The position numbers and the translations under genes were made by a program. This document shows, in pieces, positions 33,419 to 43,679 of a stretch of 64,000 bases of DNA. Each line of letters starts with the position of its first letter. Positions within the stretch are counted from its first letter, which is position 1. The notes under the pieces were generated by a model that was given only the letters and a program-made list of their open reading frames with translations, had not been told where the DNA came from and made no database searches. This DNA is from Cordilura impudica. Taxonomy: Eukaryota > Arthropoda > Insecta > Diptera > Scathophagidae. The stretch spans positions 109,185,764 through 109,249,763 of the forward strand of contig OY821519.1 of NCBI GenBank assembly GCA_963682025.1, written 5' to 3'.

Positions 33419-33629
33419 GCTGATTTTCACCAGTTTCTGTACCGTTCATCCTATTATCGACAGAAGCTCATATACTAAATTTCATTAAAATATATTTATA
33501 TTTGCGACTTGTAGCTTGATTACAAGGTTTACGTGGACACACAGACGGCCGGACGGACAGACAGACATCGTTAAATCGACCCAGAAAGTGATTCTGAGTC
33601 GATTGGTATAATAAAAGATGGGTCTAGAT
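33419..33629 (-). mobile_element. mini-me-like family A copy, minus orientation, split by hAT
   Basis: It begins abruptly with 'ctgattttcaccagtttctg' at the inverted junction, includes the GGAC tract (33543-33570) and ends in GTCTAGAT. It resumes at 34913 with GTCTAGAT duplicated, as 'caaataatttagctagttac'. Confidence 0.8.
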
Positions 33630-33699
33630 CAGTGGTCGGCAAAACCACTACGTGGCGTTTTTGCTCTCACGCCTACATGCGCTCACACACTAAATAAAA

Positions 33700-34074
33700 C
33701 TAGCAGATTAAAGCTCTCGAAATTCGAGCGCAAGTTCTAGGTAATTTTATTATTTCATTAAATAAAGACCCTAAAAGTATGCTAATCGATTATAGCTAAT
33801 TCACAAATCAACACAAAAAACAAACTCATTTTTATTACAAACACATTAACAAATTTAATAAACACACACATAGCATTGTATAATTTTATGTATGTGTTAG
33901 TAGGAACTTTAAATGCAATTTACTCAAAATAAAGGAAAAAATTTAAAAATCTGTAAATCTACAAGACGGCTAAAAAGAAATACCTTTCAAATAATATACG
34001 TTTGGCCAAAATCGGGATAAAACGGTAGAACAAAACATTAGTCACAAGAAATCGCCTAGCCTATTAATATTATA
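33700..34074 (-). mobile_element. Helitron-like family B copy inside hAT
   Basis: On the minus strand it ends ...CTGCTAG (33700-33706 read backwards) before T. The terminal palindrome 'ctcgaaattcgag' is at 33715-33727. It starts near 34074 with TATAATATTAATAGG. It is younger than the hAT host. Confidence 0.75.
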
Positions 34075-34429
34075 AAATTAAAAAATCCATCAGTCTCGCA
34101 TGAGCATTCGAACGAAGGGGTTGGTTCAACGCTATGTATTTGAGATGCACTGAGAGAATGAATGTAAATTTTGAAAGTAAATTTTTGTTTAGCGTGAATT
34201 TTTTCGGTAAGCCCGGTTGCAAGGAAAACTGTAACCATTAATGAACTTGTTCTCGCAGTTTATCAATTTATACGAAAAATTGAATTCTTAATAATGCATA
34301 TTAAGGAAAAAATTTTGACTAATTTAACAATTACTTCAGAATTGTCTAATATATTTCCATATAATTTGAGAAAATTAAATGAAATGTTAATAATTTGGAA
34401 ACTATACTAGTAAAGTACGATATGCGTTT

Positions 34430-34747
34430 TAAAGTTTTTGATCGAATAGAAAATATAATTGAAAGCAAAGTGTTGATATCAAAGAAGAACTTTTAAAAAT
34501 GAGAAATTACTTGAATCAACCGCTTACAGGTGGTATTGAGTTTTGGAAAAATATTAATGAAGCTTCATATACGAAATCAAAGAATGAAATACTTAAATTA
34601 TATTCGATATTTGGGTCTACATATGCATATTTGTGAGTCTTGATTTTCTTCGCTAAAATTGATTAAAAATGAAAATAGAAATTGTCTAACAGATGCAGAT
34701 GTTGAGGATCTTGATCGCATAAAATGTTGCCCATATTATATTGAGTG
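34430..34747 (+). pseudogene. hAT transposase C-terminal remnant
   Basis: Readable pieces are GGIEFWKNINEASYTK, ILKLYSIFGSTYAYL and CLTDADVEDLDRIKCCPYY, then IE and a stop. The FGSTY...LTD..V..L order is typical of the C-terminal dimerisation region of hAT transposases. In-frame stops and frameshifts separate the pieces. Confidence 0.65.
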
Positions 34748-34920
34748 ATTGTGGTATACAATATGAATCTTAAAATACGTTAATTAGTTTTTTTTTATTT
34801 ACGTACATTTTCTTATTTTAACTATAATTTTCTCTAAGTGCATTGAGTAAGAGAGAGATTGCAGCTCACTCACACAAAGCAAAATATGATGGTATGTGTT
34901 TGCCGACCACTGGTCTAGAT

Positions 34921-34960
34921 CAAATAATTTAGCTAGTTACAAAGATCACAAAACAAATGA
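34921..34960 (-). mobile_element. mini-me-like family A, continuation after hAT
   Basis: The sequence 'caaataatttagctagttac' continues the family A copy interrupted at 33629. It breaks off after about 40 bases. Confidence 0.6.
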
Positions 34961-35029
34961 ACTATATGCTGAAATTATAACTCCAGAAGATGTTTTTGAA
35001 GATGATTTTTCTGACTTGGGAATAAAGGA

Positions 35030-35400
35030 TAGTGGACCGCAGCAACCAAGTCAATCTTTTTTCACAGCAAGTGTATGTACTAAGTTTCAGATCGATCGGA
35101 TGAGGGGAAATGACGTTTAGATCACTCCGTGACTGTGCGTGACCACGCGTGACTGTGCGTGACTAAGTCAAAGTTAATCTTTTTTTCACAGCAAGCGTAT
35201 GGACCAAGTTTGAGATCGATCGGATGAGGGGAAATGACACTTAGATCAAAATTAATATGTAGGCACGACAAGACTATGGGCCAAGTTTCAGATCAATTGG
35301 ATAAGGGGGAATGGGGTCCACTCATGACAGACAGACAGACAGAGTATGAGTTAAAAGAAAGAGTTTAAAAAGTGCAGATACTTGCTCCCGAAATATACCT
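35030..35400 (+). repeat. family I tandem modules
   Basis: Three modules of about 90-110 bp share 'cacagcaag(t/c)gtatg', 'accaagtttgagatcgat' and 'cggatgaggggaaatgac'. They are followed by a (GACA)n run at 35323-35342. The GTGACTGTGCGTGAC spacer also occurs at 30541. No coding is seen; the 74-codon frame at 34896-35120 runs through the repeat. Confidence 0.55.
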
Positions 35401-35649
35401 CTTATGTCTTGAACCAATATGACAGAATACTTTTTTTTAAGAACAATTAAGGTTCTTCTATATTTCAGGGAAAACTATATGTAGAAAACTCTATCCAGAC
35501 TACACCCAGCCTTTTTTTAAAAATTTCTCGATTTATGGATGTTTACCCATTCGGCGTAAGTTAGAGTAATTAATTCTTGTACCAAGCAATTGGCTTAGAA
35601 TTTGATTGGAAATTAGCGGATTTGGTCGAGCGTTGGCACGCCCTGGAGT

Positions 35650-36250
35650 CATAAGTAGATAAATAGGGTTTTGTTTAGTTTCAACATATTTCGTTTACAT
35701 AAACAATGATGTTTTCGGTATGTCAGTAGAAATATGTGGTCTGCAGACAGATTATATTATATATTAACTTTATATTAGAGGTGCCAAGGCCACTAATCCA
35801 AGGCAACCCACTTTCGTACATGTAAAACTTATGAACTCACATAAATAATCTGGCTATGGAGATACACTAAATTCAACAACCGAATTCATCTAAAGTTTAA
35901 AAGAAATTTTATACCAGATAAACATCTTGTCTTGTGATTAAGTAGTATCTGTGAACCGAAAATCCCGAAATTCGATTATTAACATCATCGCAATTCGGTT
36001 AGGTTAGGTTATGAATTCGGTTGCTATAATGAATCTGTTTGCTGTGTGTAGATATTTGATGATAAATATATACTTGGTACGAGAGGAGCCCTCATGTCTA
36101 GTCCCGCCCATTTTTTTAATCGACTACGCACATTTATAATTAACGCATTTCCACTGTTCTAGCGCTCTAGATATTTTATAATAAATATTTATTTCGAGGA
36201 TCAAAATAACAAACCCAAAAGAGCTCCAACCGAACCTATGGTGTCAATGT
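35650..36250 (-). repeat. diverged reverse family F modules
   Basis: Sequences 'gtgccaaggccactaatcc', 'aacttatgaactcacata' and 'tctagtcccgcccattttt' match reverse modules of family F at 5690-6070. The ends are not defined. Confidence 0.4.
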
Positions 36251-37106
36251 TAGCTGGTTAGTTGTTATACAAACCTAGTTCGTTACCAACAAACCCAACC
36301 AAGATTTTATATATAAAGTTTAAATTGAATGAATTATAAGATTTGTGGAATTTGCACCACTGTTCAGCGGTACATCTACTTTGTTCTCTCTTTTTACTTT
36401 GCCACGAAATTGAATTTAAATATGCCATAAAAACCTGACTGAAGGCAGATATAGTTTCTATGCAGACATACATATATTCTAAATGTTGCAGTTTTAATTC
36501 TATTTTATCTCATAAAAGAAAGACGAACGACTTTTCTGACATTTTTATAACATACTTACATTACATGATGTGAACTTTTATTTGGCATGTTATTCTTTCA
36601 AATAAATACACGTATTATTGTGGTAAGTTAAGACATGCATTCGTTGCATGCGAATGCATAATACTTAGATACAGTTCTATTTGAACCTGTGAAGTGCAAT
36701 AGCCACAAAGAATTCATTAGTTTTATGATGGTTGGGTTTGGCTCATCAAAAATATATTTAAAAAATTACCATAAAAAAAAATGGAAGATTCATGGCAAAA
36801 AATAACGTTTTCCATATGCGACATTGTAGAATTTGCAAATGACGTTTTAAATAACAGCTAATATAAAAAAAGGCAATAAATTGTTATTTAAGTTTTTCTA
36901 TTTTGTACATTTTTGGTCAACGTTTAGTTCCTGTATTATATCAAAAAGAACAGTTTAGAATAGCTTATCAAATCATGTTCATAATTTCTAATACAAAAGA
37001 CTTGAAATATTACATGATCATACTGGTGCTCTCGAGAATATGATTGGCTTAAAAAATTTATAACAAAGGCAGATTCGCCTATTTTTAAATTTTGACTGTT
37101 GCGAAA
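36251..37106. other. intron sequence, nothing recognised
   Basis: AT-rich, no open frame or repeat identified. Contains 'gcattcgttgcatgcgaatgc' (36640-36660), a small imperfect palindrome. Confidence 0.3.
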
Positions 37107-37133
37107 TTATAATTATTATAATAATAATAATAA

Positions 37134-37174
<41 letters not shown>

Positions 37175-37182
37175 TATTATTA

Positions 37183-37266
<84 letters not shown>

Positions 37267-37294
37267 TATTACAATAATAATTATTATTATATTC
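37107..37294. repeat. inverted trinucleotide microsatellite (TAA)n/(TTA)n
   Basis: A run of TAA units is followed at about 37172 by its complement, a run of TTA units, then a short return to TAA. The two halves can fold on each other over some 60 bases or more. Confidence 0.9.
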
Positions 37295-37348
37295 TTAACA
37301 CTTAGTATTGGCAGATGTCATCAAAAATTTAAAACAAAATATAATAAA

Positions 37349-37458
37349 CTGTTTCCATAACACAATCCGTCACAGACGAACGAAAATTTGTATGAAGAAC
37401 AAAAACGAAATACACACAAATTTTCGTTCGTCTGTGACGAATTGTGTTATGGAAACAG
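37349..37458. mobile_element. 110-bp hairpin MITE
   Basis: Arms 37349-37389 and 37418-37458 are inverted copies over 41 bp with one mismatch, with a 28-base loop. The terminal part is CTGTTTCCATAACACAA and the inner part cagacgaacgaaaattt. The arms resemble the ends of element G at 21264 (ggaaacacaac ... gacgaacgac), so both may belong to one superfamily. Confidence 0.75.
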
Positions 37459-37851
37459 GGTATAAATATCTTGCTTTCGAATAAATTCTTGAGCATTGAT
37501 AAATAGGAGCTCAACTACTTGCAAATTTGAAAAGAATTTCAGAAGAACATTTTATATCACGGTTTCGAACCCAAATGTTGAACACACGGTGTGCAAGTTT
37601 TTTTTTAGAAATACACCTTTCATATTTCGCGTTCATATTTAAATTTTTATTATTTTTCATCAAGATTATTATTTGTGATGTTTTGTTTACGCAATTTTTA
37701 AGCTTTGTTGTAAAGTTTATGCCATTTAAATTCGACAAGTTACATAAACACATTTTATTATTTTAATAAATTTTTACCATTGACTCATTGAGAATTTTAG
37801 TCGTTTTTCAAAAAACTTACTTTGTTTACAACGCAAAAAACAGTAGAGAAC
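37459..37851. other. intron sequence, nothing recognised
   Basis: Overlapping frames on both strands (37511-37766) have no recognisable content. Confidence 0.3.
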
Positions 37852-38310
37852 TATAAATGCCAGAAATAGTATTCGTACATTTACAATTAGGGGAATCCCG
37901 CGAATTACGCAACGACGACCAGGTCTGTTACATCGATTTTATTTTACTGGTTAGAAAAAAAACTTGTTTGTATAAAGTTGATTTGACTTCATTATATTTC
38001 TTTTGGAAACTATATTTTGCACACGAGTCCCAAAATAAAAGAAATCGATTCTGAAGAGAGAAAAATTATCGTAAACCTTTGAAATGAAATAGCTGGATCA
38101 TAGTCAGGGAAGCCACTCCACAGTGCAGTGTGCCATTCGAAACTACAAATCCATCAATTTAAATTTAACAATATATAGTTCTGGTCGCGAAAATTGAAAT
38201 ATTTTGGCATCAGTAAACGGAATCGTTCCAAAATATTAAAAAAATCTGAATATCATGCATGGTAGTGTAACACGTAGAAAGCCATTAATTTCCGATGGCA
38301 TTAGAAAACA
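37852..38310 (+). mobile_element. Tc1-like transposon, left end and early part
   Basis: It starts 'atgccagaaatagtattcg' and continues 'tttacaattaggggaatccc', the same sequence as the Tc1 remnant at 61838. Scattered pieces of a Tc1 transposase follow (RKPLISDGIRKQ near 38280). Confidence 0.5.
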
Positions 38311-38362
38311 AGTAAGAAAACTATAGTTGGTCTAGACCGACTATACGAAACCCTAAACCTAT
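38308..38362 (-). mobile_element. mini-me-like family A 5' stub
   Basis: Only the first 55 bp: 'aaacaagtaagaaaactata', the palindrome 'ggtctagacc' and 'gactatacgaaaccctaaac'. It is embedded in Tc1 sequence. Confidence 0.7.
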
Positions 38363-38626
38363 GGAAAACAATCTACTGTCGAAATAAGACAATTAATAGT
38401 TAAATTGAATTTTGAAGGTAAAACAGTGAGAGAAATTGCCGAATTGGTTGGAAAAAGCAAATCCACTATCCACGACATTATTAAGAGTTTCCGTTATGAG
38501 TTTAGGTTAGCTAATAAAAGCAGAGAAGGTCAAGGCAAAAAGTTAACTGAACGGGAAGAGCGTTCTTTATTAAAAGAAATCAAACAAGATCCCTTTAAAA
38601 CTGCAAAAGAGCTAAAAATATCTTAA
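38363..38626 (+). pseudogene. Tc1-like transposase, N-terminal part
   Basis: An open stretch from about 38366 reads VEIRQLIVKLNFEGKTVREIAELVG, KSKSTIHDIIKSF and GQGKKLTEREERSLLKEIKQ. It is the paired-like helix-turn-helix DNA-binding region at the start of Tc1 transposases. It is cut at KELKIS by the repeat at 38627. After the repeat it continues at 39171 with SGKDVCLNTVRNTLHKYNY and ARKKPFVS. Confidence 0.75.
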
Positions 38627-39170
38627 AACAAGTAAGAGTGTTAAATTCGGCTGTGCCGAATCTTTGATACCCTCCACCTCGGTTTGTGGCAATACTATTA
38701 ACATAGCTCATGGTAGTTGTGTTCTTGTTATTGTTAATATGTATGAATCACATTTTTTTTGTGGCTTTTTTTATGTTGTTGTATGTTCAACCACTAAACT
38801 ATTACAAGAAAACACTAGGTTTCATGTTTTTTTTAGAGGTATCTATAAACTTTTGTTCATTTCTCAGCGCAGAGGCTCCCGATTTACTCCGATTTCAATA
38901 CCAACCTGGTGGGAATTATGGCAAATAATTTTTTCGTAACCTGACCTAAGTAAATGCTTTTTTTTTTGAATGAGCGTGATTTCAACAGACACACGGACAG
39001 ACGGACAGACGGACAGACGGACAGACGGACATCGCTATATCGACTCGAGCTGTGATAAGGATCAAGAATATATATACTTTATTGGGTCGGAAATTAGTTT
39101 TTCGATGCGTTACAAACGGAATGACAAACCTATATATACCCTCTGCCACTGAGATGTGGAGGGTATAAAA
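38627..39170 (-). mobile_element. mini-me-like family E copy inserted in Tc1
   Basis: It begins 'aacaagtaagagtgttaaa' with the palindrome TTCGGCTGTGCCGAA. It carries a (GGACAGAC)n tract at 38994-39028 and ends 'gatgtggagggtataaaa'. Its layout is the same as family A (start AACAAGTAAG, palindrome, GGAC tract, end GGGTATAAAA) but the sequence differs, so it is a sister family. It splits a Tc1 transposase reading frame. Confidence 0.8.
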
Positions 39171-39340
39171 ATAGCAGTGGAAAAGATGTTTGTTTGAATA
39201 CTGTTCGGAATACATTGCATAAATACAACTACCATGATATAGTTGCGAGAAAAAAGCCATTTGTGAGCCCAAAAAATAAAATATTTGCTTAAAACAGAAG
39301 ACTGGAAATAAGGTAATTTGATGTTAATATACATATCTTA
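39171..39340 (+). pseudogene. Tc1-like transposase, continuation after the insertion
   Basis: Reads SGKDVCLNTVRNTLHKYNYHD, then ARKKPFVSPKNKI, collinear with the second helix-turn-helix of Tc1 transposases. It stops where the Ty3/gypsy fragment begins. The DDE part is missing. Confidence 0.7.
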
Positions 39341-39353
39341 AAATACATTTTCA

Positions 39354-40661
39354 TTGATATTTTTCATTCATGTTGATGGCCTTAGTCGTTGCCCCGTAGA
39401 TGTTATGGTAATATTATCAGATATATCAGCTAGAATTGCTAAACTTCAACAAGAGGATGAAGGTGTAAAAGCTATTTCTGTAATACTTACTTCTGGTCCT
39501 TATGGCGATTTTAAAATGAAAGGCGGTGTGGTATATAAAAATTTTGGTGGTATTGATTTACTTTTAGTTCCGAAGTCGATGGAAGTCGAGGTAATTCAAA
39601 ATGGTCACGAAAAAGGTCACTTTTCTGCGCAAAAAACTTTGCATCGCATACAACAGCAGTATTTTATACCTCATTTAGAGAAGAAAGTAAACCAGTTTAT
39701 ATCCAATTGTATTAAATGTATAATCCACAACAAAAAACTTGGAAAACGTGAAGGATTCTTAAACTGCATTGATAAAGGAGAAGTACCGCTACATACTCTT
39801 CATGTGGACCACTTAGGCCCAATGAACGCAACATCAAAACTATACAAATACATTTTTGCAGCTGTAGATGCCTTCTCAAAATTTGTATGGTTGTTCCCAA
39901 TAAAGTCTACTGGTGCTGAAGAAGTTGTTAGAAACCTTAAAATTTGGTCAGATGTGTTTGGATATCCGTTGAGAATAATAAGCGATAAAGGAGCTGTATT
40001 CACATCAAATGTTTTTGCTGATTTTTGTAACGAAAACAACATTGAACAAGTTTTGACTACAACTGGTGTTGCTCGTGGTAACGGTCAGATAGAAAGAGTT
40101 AACCGTACGATAATCTCTATTATTGCAAAGCTGTCATCAGATGATACATCAAAGTGGTATAAATATGTTGGTCAAGTGCAGAAGGCTATAAACTCATGTG
40201 TTCACAGTACAACAAAATCGTCTCCATTTGAAATTATGTTTGGTGTTAGGATGAACTCTGATGTCAGCGATAATATTCTAAATTTACTTCAAGAAGAGCT
40301 AATTAACAGTTTTAACACAGAAAGGGAGAGTCTACGCGCGGAAGTAAAACAACAAATTATTAAAACTCAGCATCAATACAAGAAGAATTACGATAAAAAA
40401 TGTGAACAACAAAGTGACTATCAAGTTGGTGATCTGGTTGCTATAAAACGTACACAGTTTGTAGCTGGCAAAAAACTTGCTAGCGAATTTTTGGGACCCT
40501 ACAGGCTCACAAAGGTAAAGAGAAATAAAAGATATGATGTGGAGAATGTTGGAGTTACTGATGGGCCAAACAGAACATCTACGAGCTGTGATAATATGAA
40601 GTTGTGGAGATTTGCCGAAACAAACAACGATTTATTGTCATCTGGGTCAGATGAAGAGTAG
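39354..40661 (+). CDS. Ty3/gypsy retrotransposon Pol fragment: integrase, uninterrupted
   Basis: This 435-codon open frame is the longest in the window and has no stops. Residues about 7-14 (VDGLSRCP) are the end of the RNase H region, so the frame is truncated at the 5' side; the listed start is simply where the element fragment begins. The zinc domain is H85-x3-H89-x29-C119-x2-C122. The catalytic triad is D152 (LHVDHLG), D211 (IISDKGAVF) and E247 (GQIERVNR), with 35 residues between the second Asp and the Glu, as in DD35E integrases. A GPY/F module (EFLGPYRL, about 378-385) and an acidic tail follow. No RT, protease, gag or second LTR was found, so the element cannot be complete here. It is flanked by Tc1 sequence on the left and by a TTAA-bordered element on the right. 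Confidence 0.85.
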   Translation: MIFFIHVDGLSRCPVDVMVILSDISARIAKLQQEDEGVKAISVILTSGPYGDFKMKGGVVYKNFGGIDLLLVPKSMEVEVIQNGHEKGHFSAQKTLHRIQQQYFIPHLEKKVNQFISNCIKCIIHNKKLGKREGFLNCIDKGEVPLHTLHVDHLGPMNATSKLYKYIFAAVDAFSKFVWLFPIKSTGAEEVVRNLKIWSDVFGYPLRIISDKGAVFTSNVFADFCNENNIEQVLTTTGVARGNGQIERVNRTIISIIAKLSSDDTSKWYKYVGQVQKAINSCVHSTTKSSPFEIMFGVRMNSDVSDNILNLLQEELINSFNTERESLRAEVKQQIIKTQHQYKKNYDKKCEQQSDYQVGDLVAIKRTQFVAGKKLASEFLGPYRLTKVKRNKRYDVENVGVTDGPNRTSTSCDNMKLWRFAETNNDLLSSGSDEE

Positions 40662-40930
40662 GATGACCGAATGTAAAGCTAGTATTAGGCGTAGAATAAG
40701 ATGTCAGACATCAAGTTGCCAAAAACGATTTTTAAAAATATATTCCAACAAGGAGGGCGGCAGTATACAGAACTCAGTTGAAGCAGTCGGTTGAAAAGCT
40801 GTAATATTCTACTTTAATTTGAAATTAAAAACTAAATGACAACTTAACTTTTTTATAAAAATAAAACAAAAAATATTAAAATAAAATTATAAAACATTTT
40901 CATTCTTACATACATTGTGTCAAAAATTAA
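40662..40930 (+). other. downstream part of the Ty3/gypsy element
   Basis: AT-rich sequence after the integrase stop, possibly containing the start of a 3' LTR ('ggcggcagtatacagaac'). The LTR cannot be confirmed because no partner copy is present. Confidence 0.35.
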
Positions 40931-42350
40931 TCGGGTTTCTACTTTTAAATATTATATTTTATCTTAATAGCCTAGGATTTCGGAAAAAAATAATATGAAC
41001 CCATTTACTCTTTTGAACTTGGGGTCACTTTTGACCACAATCTAATAAAAGACAATTTATTACAAAAATTCAAATATTTTGTAATTGCTGTTGAATTTTC
41101 AGATATGACGTTTAAAATATAATAACCAAATATGCAAATCTTCCATGCCAAAAAATATGGAATAAATCGAATAACGTTAACCCATTATTTACCAAGGCCA
41201 ACTTTGGATTTTAAGATATTTTTAAATCAAGATTACCGAAAACGAGTTTTTAAATTTAACTCGATGGATCCACTATTTAGAATTTAAGAAATATAATTCG
41301 GTTATATTTTTATCACTTAACCCTTCAGTGCTCCTGGGATCAAAATAATTCATTGTGCTATATCTTTTGAGCAATTATCTGTTTATTGCTCGCGAATGTA
41401 AATTAAGACAACTTTTAACCAATCTTATTATAAATTTATTTTATTTTTAAAAACAATAAAATTTTTCTAAATAAAATAAGAACATTGTTGAACTATAACT
41501 CAACATTGTTTAATAAAACTTGACTTTGTATAGGAAGGATATTTTTTTTGGTATGATTCTACTATCTGGAGTAAAAACTCCTTTCCTTCTTCAGAAATTC
41601 CTCCTTGCAGAAATTGCAACTCTTTTTAAAATATTCTTTAGATTCCCATGCCGTTGGGGAAATAATAAATATTCTCCATAAATACCAAAAGAGCTGAACA
41701 AAATTGTAGTTTTCGCTTAAATCATATTTATTTTCTATTTTCTCATAGTTTCACAACTGGTTTCATTGCATCTAGACGAACAACAATTTTTTCTTTCACT
41801 TCTAGTGAAACTTTTGAGTCAAAAAATGTTAATGCCACCATTTCCTCGGCCAAATATCACAAATGCTGTTGCATTTTTTAAACAACTCTTGGGAAACAGA
41901 TAAATCTATTTCAGCACAAGCATGAGCTCATTTTTAAAATTTAGATCATGTAACGGAGCTCTTATTACATTTTCGCATTCCAACCAGGCCTTTATATAAA
42001 GGCGAATGATACAAATGCAAACATTTCCTATGCCTCTCAACACTGAATTTCTAGTTTACTAGAACAATACGTCATTTTTAGGTATTTACATTTTTTTAAG
42101 TATGCCAGAATTCAAAGTTTGGGCTCAACAAGGAATGTGTTAACGTTGCTCAATTTTTCGAAAAATTTATCATGGAATATTTGCACATTTGGTTATAATA
42201 TTTTAAGCGTTACATCTAAAAATTCAACAGCACTTACAAAATATTTCAATTTTGTGACCCCAAGTCCAAAAGGGTTAATGGTTCATATTACTTTTTTCCG
42301 AAAGCGTACAGTTTTTAGATAAAATATAACATTCAACAGTAGAAACCTGT
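40931..42350. mobile_element. TTAA-flanked long inverted-repeat element
   Basis: Two arms of about 260-300 bp (40931-41215 and about 42100-42350) are inverted copies; the block 'aacttggggtcac' and its complement 'gtgaccccaag' are the clearest. TTAA lies immediately outside (40927-40930 and 42351-42354). An inner pair of piggyBac-like ends also exists: TTAA CCCTTCAGTGC at 41317 and GTCCAAAAGGG TTAA ending 42278. It may be a piggyBac-type element with a duplicated inverted end. The spacer has no readable transposase. Confidence 0.55.
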
Positions 42351-42354
42351 TTAA

Positions 42355-43127
42355 GTATTGATACAAAGTATTTAGAATGAGAACATTTACTGAATATTTC
42401 ACAAAAATTTAATTTTTATCGAAATCCTCAAAAAATATTTTTTTTCTTCACTTAATCAGTTAATCTCTAGCATGTATTTAACAAAGACTTAAATTTCCAA
42501 ATGCATTTCTTGAAATGTTGTTTAAGAAAATTTTTTAAAACTTGAAAAAAGAGCTTTCAAAATTTTATCAAAAAAGTTACCCATTTTATCATTGACAATA
42601 GTTTAACAAAGTGCTAATAAAAAATACATCACATCTGGGCTTTAATCAATTTCTTAAAGTTGATAAAAGGCCCTTAAAATTTCATGACCTATTGTTTTTT
42701 GACACAAAGGTGGTATGGGGCATTTTCTATTTCTTGGCGTGTTTTTATCCGATTTTGAAGTTATATAGCTTTTTGAAAATATGTTTTAATACCGAAATCG
42801 ATTCATGTATAACAACTTAACGAAAAAAGTTAAACTATAGAAAGAAATTTTCGTAAAATCTGAAATTTTCAATCGATTTCCGGCACGAGTTTTCCTTATC
42901 TGATTGATATTTTTCATTCATTGATATTTTTCATTCGTTGAGCACAAAAAACTGAGTTAATTTTGTTTTTATTTGTAAATTTAACCTTATAATGAAGAAT
43001 GTTGTTATTTTTTGTATTATTTGGAAAGAGTAGACTGTAGATTGTAAATAAAATAAAAAAAACATATATTTGTTAAATTTGTTTTTAGTTTAGAGCACAT
43101 TCACATTGTCCGATTATGCGAGGGAGT
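42355..43127. other. intron sequence with a 17-bp repeat
   Basis: The 17-mer attgatatttttcattc occurs twice in a row at 42903-42919 and 42919-42935, and once at 39353-39369 beside the Ty3/gypsy fragment. The rest is AT-rich and unassigned. Confidence 0.5.
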
Positions 43128-43675
43128 CATGTACATACAAACCAAATTTTAAAAAAATTTGTGCAATATTTTTGTTTTTTTGATAGATTTAAGTGAAGAT
43201 CGGGAACCAACTCTATATGGGGCCCATGACCAAGAATTGAACTATATGGATTATTTTTGGAGTACTGATTAATGGGTATTAAAAACATATACAAACCCAA
43301 TCCGACTGAGATCTATATGATAATTTGGATCGTATGGCAATTTATGTCGATTTCATAGGGGTCATTTGTATGGGGATTAGGTCTGAACATGGACCGAATT
43401 TCACCAATTTCAACAGGTTTCATCCTATGGCCGATAAAAGCTCACATACCAAATTTCATCAAAATATATTCATATTTGATTACAAGGTTTACATGGACAC
43501 ACAGACGGACGAACAGACGGGCGGACGGACATCGCTAAATCGACTCAGAAGGTGATTGTGAGTCGATCGGTGTAACAAAAGATGGGTCTAGGTCAAAGAT
43601 TTTTGGTAGTTACAAACAGCAGCACAAAGTCATTATACCCAAACCACATAGTGGTATAGGGTATAAAAACGTATG
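43128..43675 (-). mobile_element. mini-me-like family A copy, 5'-truncated
   Basis: It starts inside the element at about 'gtacatacaaaccaaatttt' and runs to the intact end 'ccacatagtggtatagggta'. The GGAC tract is short and mixed. Confidence 0.85.
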
Positions 43676-43679
43676 GGCT

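Larger units (their letters stand above)
33630..34912 (+). mobile_element. hAT transposon remnant, 1283 bp
   Basis: The terminal inverted repeats are perfect over 14 bp: CAGTGGTCGGCAAA at 33630-33643 and its complement at 34899-34912. The 8-bp target duplication GTCTAGAT lies at 33622-33629 and 34913-34920. TIRs starting CAG and an 8-bp duplication define the hAT superfamily. Inside are a reverse Helitron B (33700-34074) and a worn transposase C-terminus on the plus strand (34430-34747). Confidence 0.9.
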
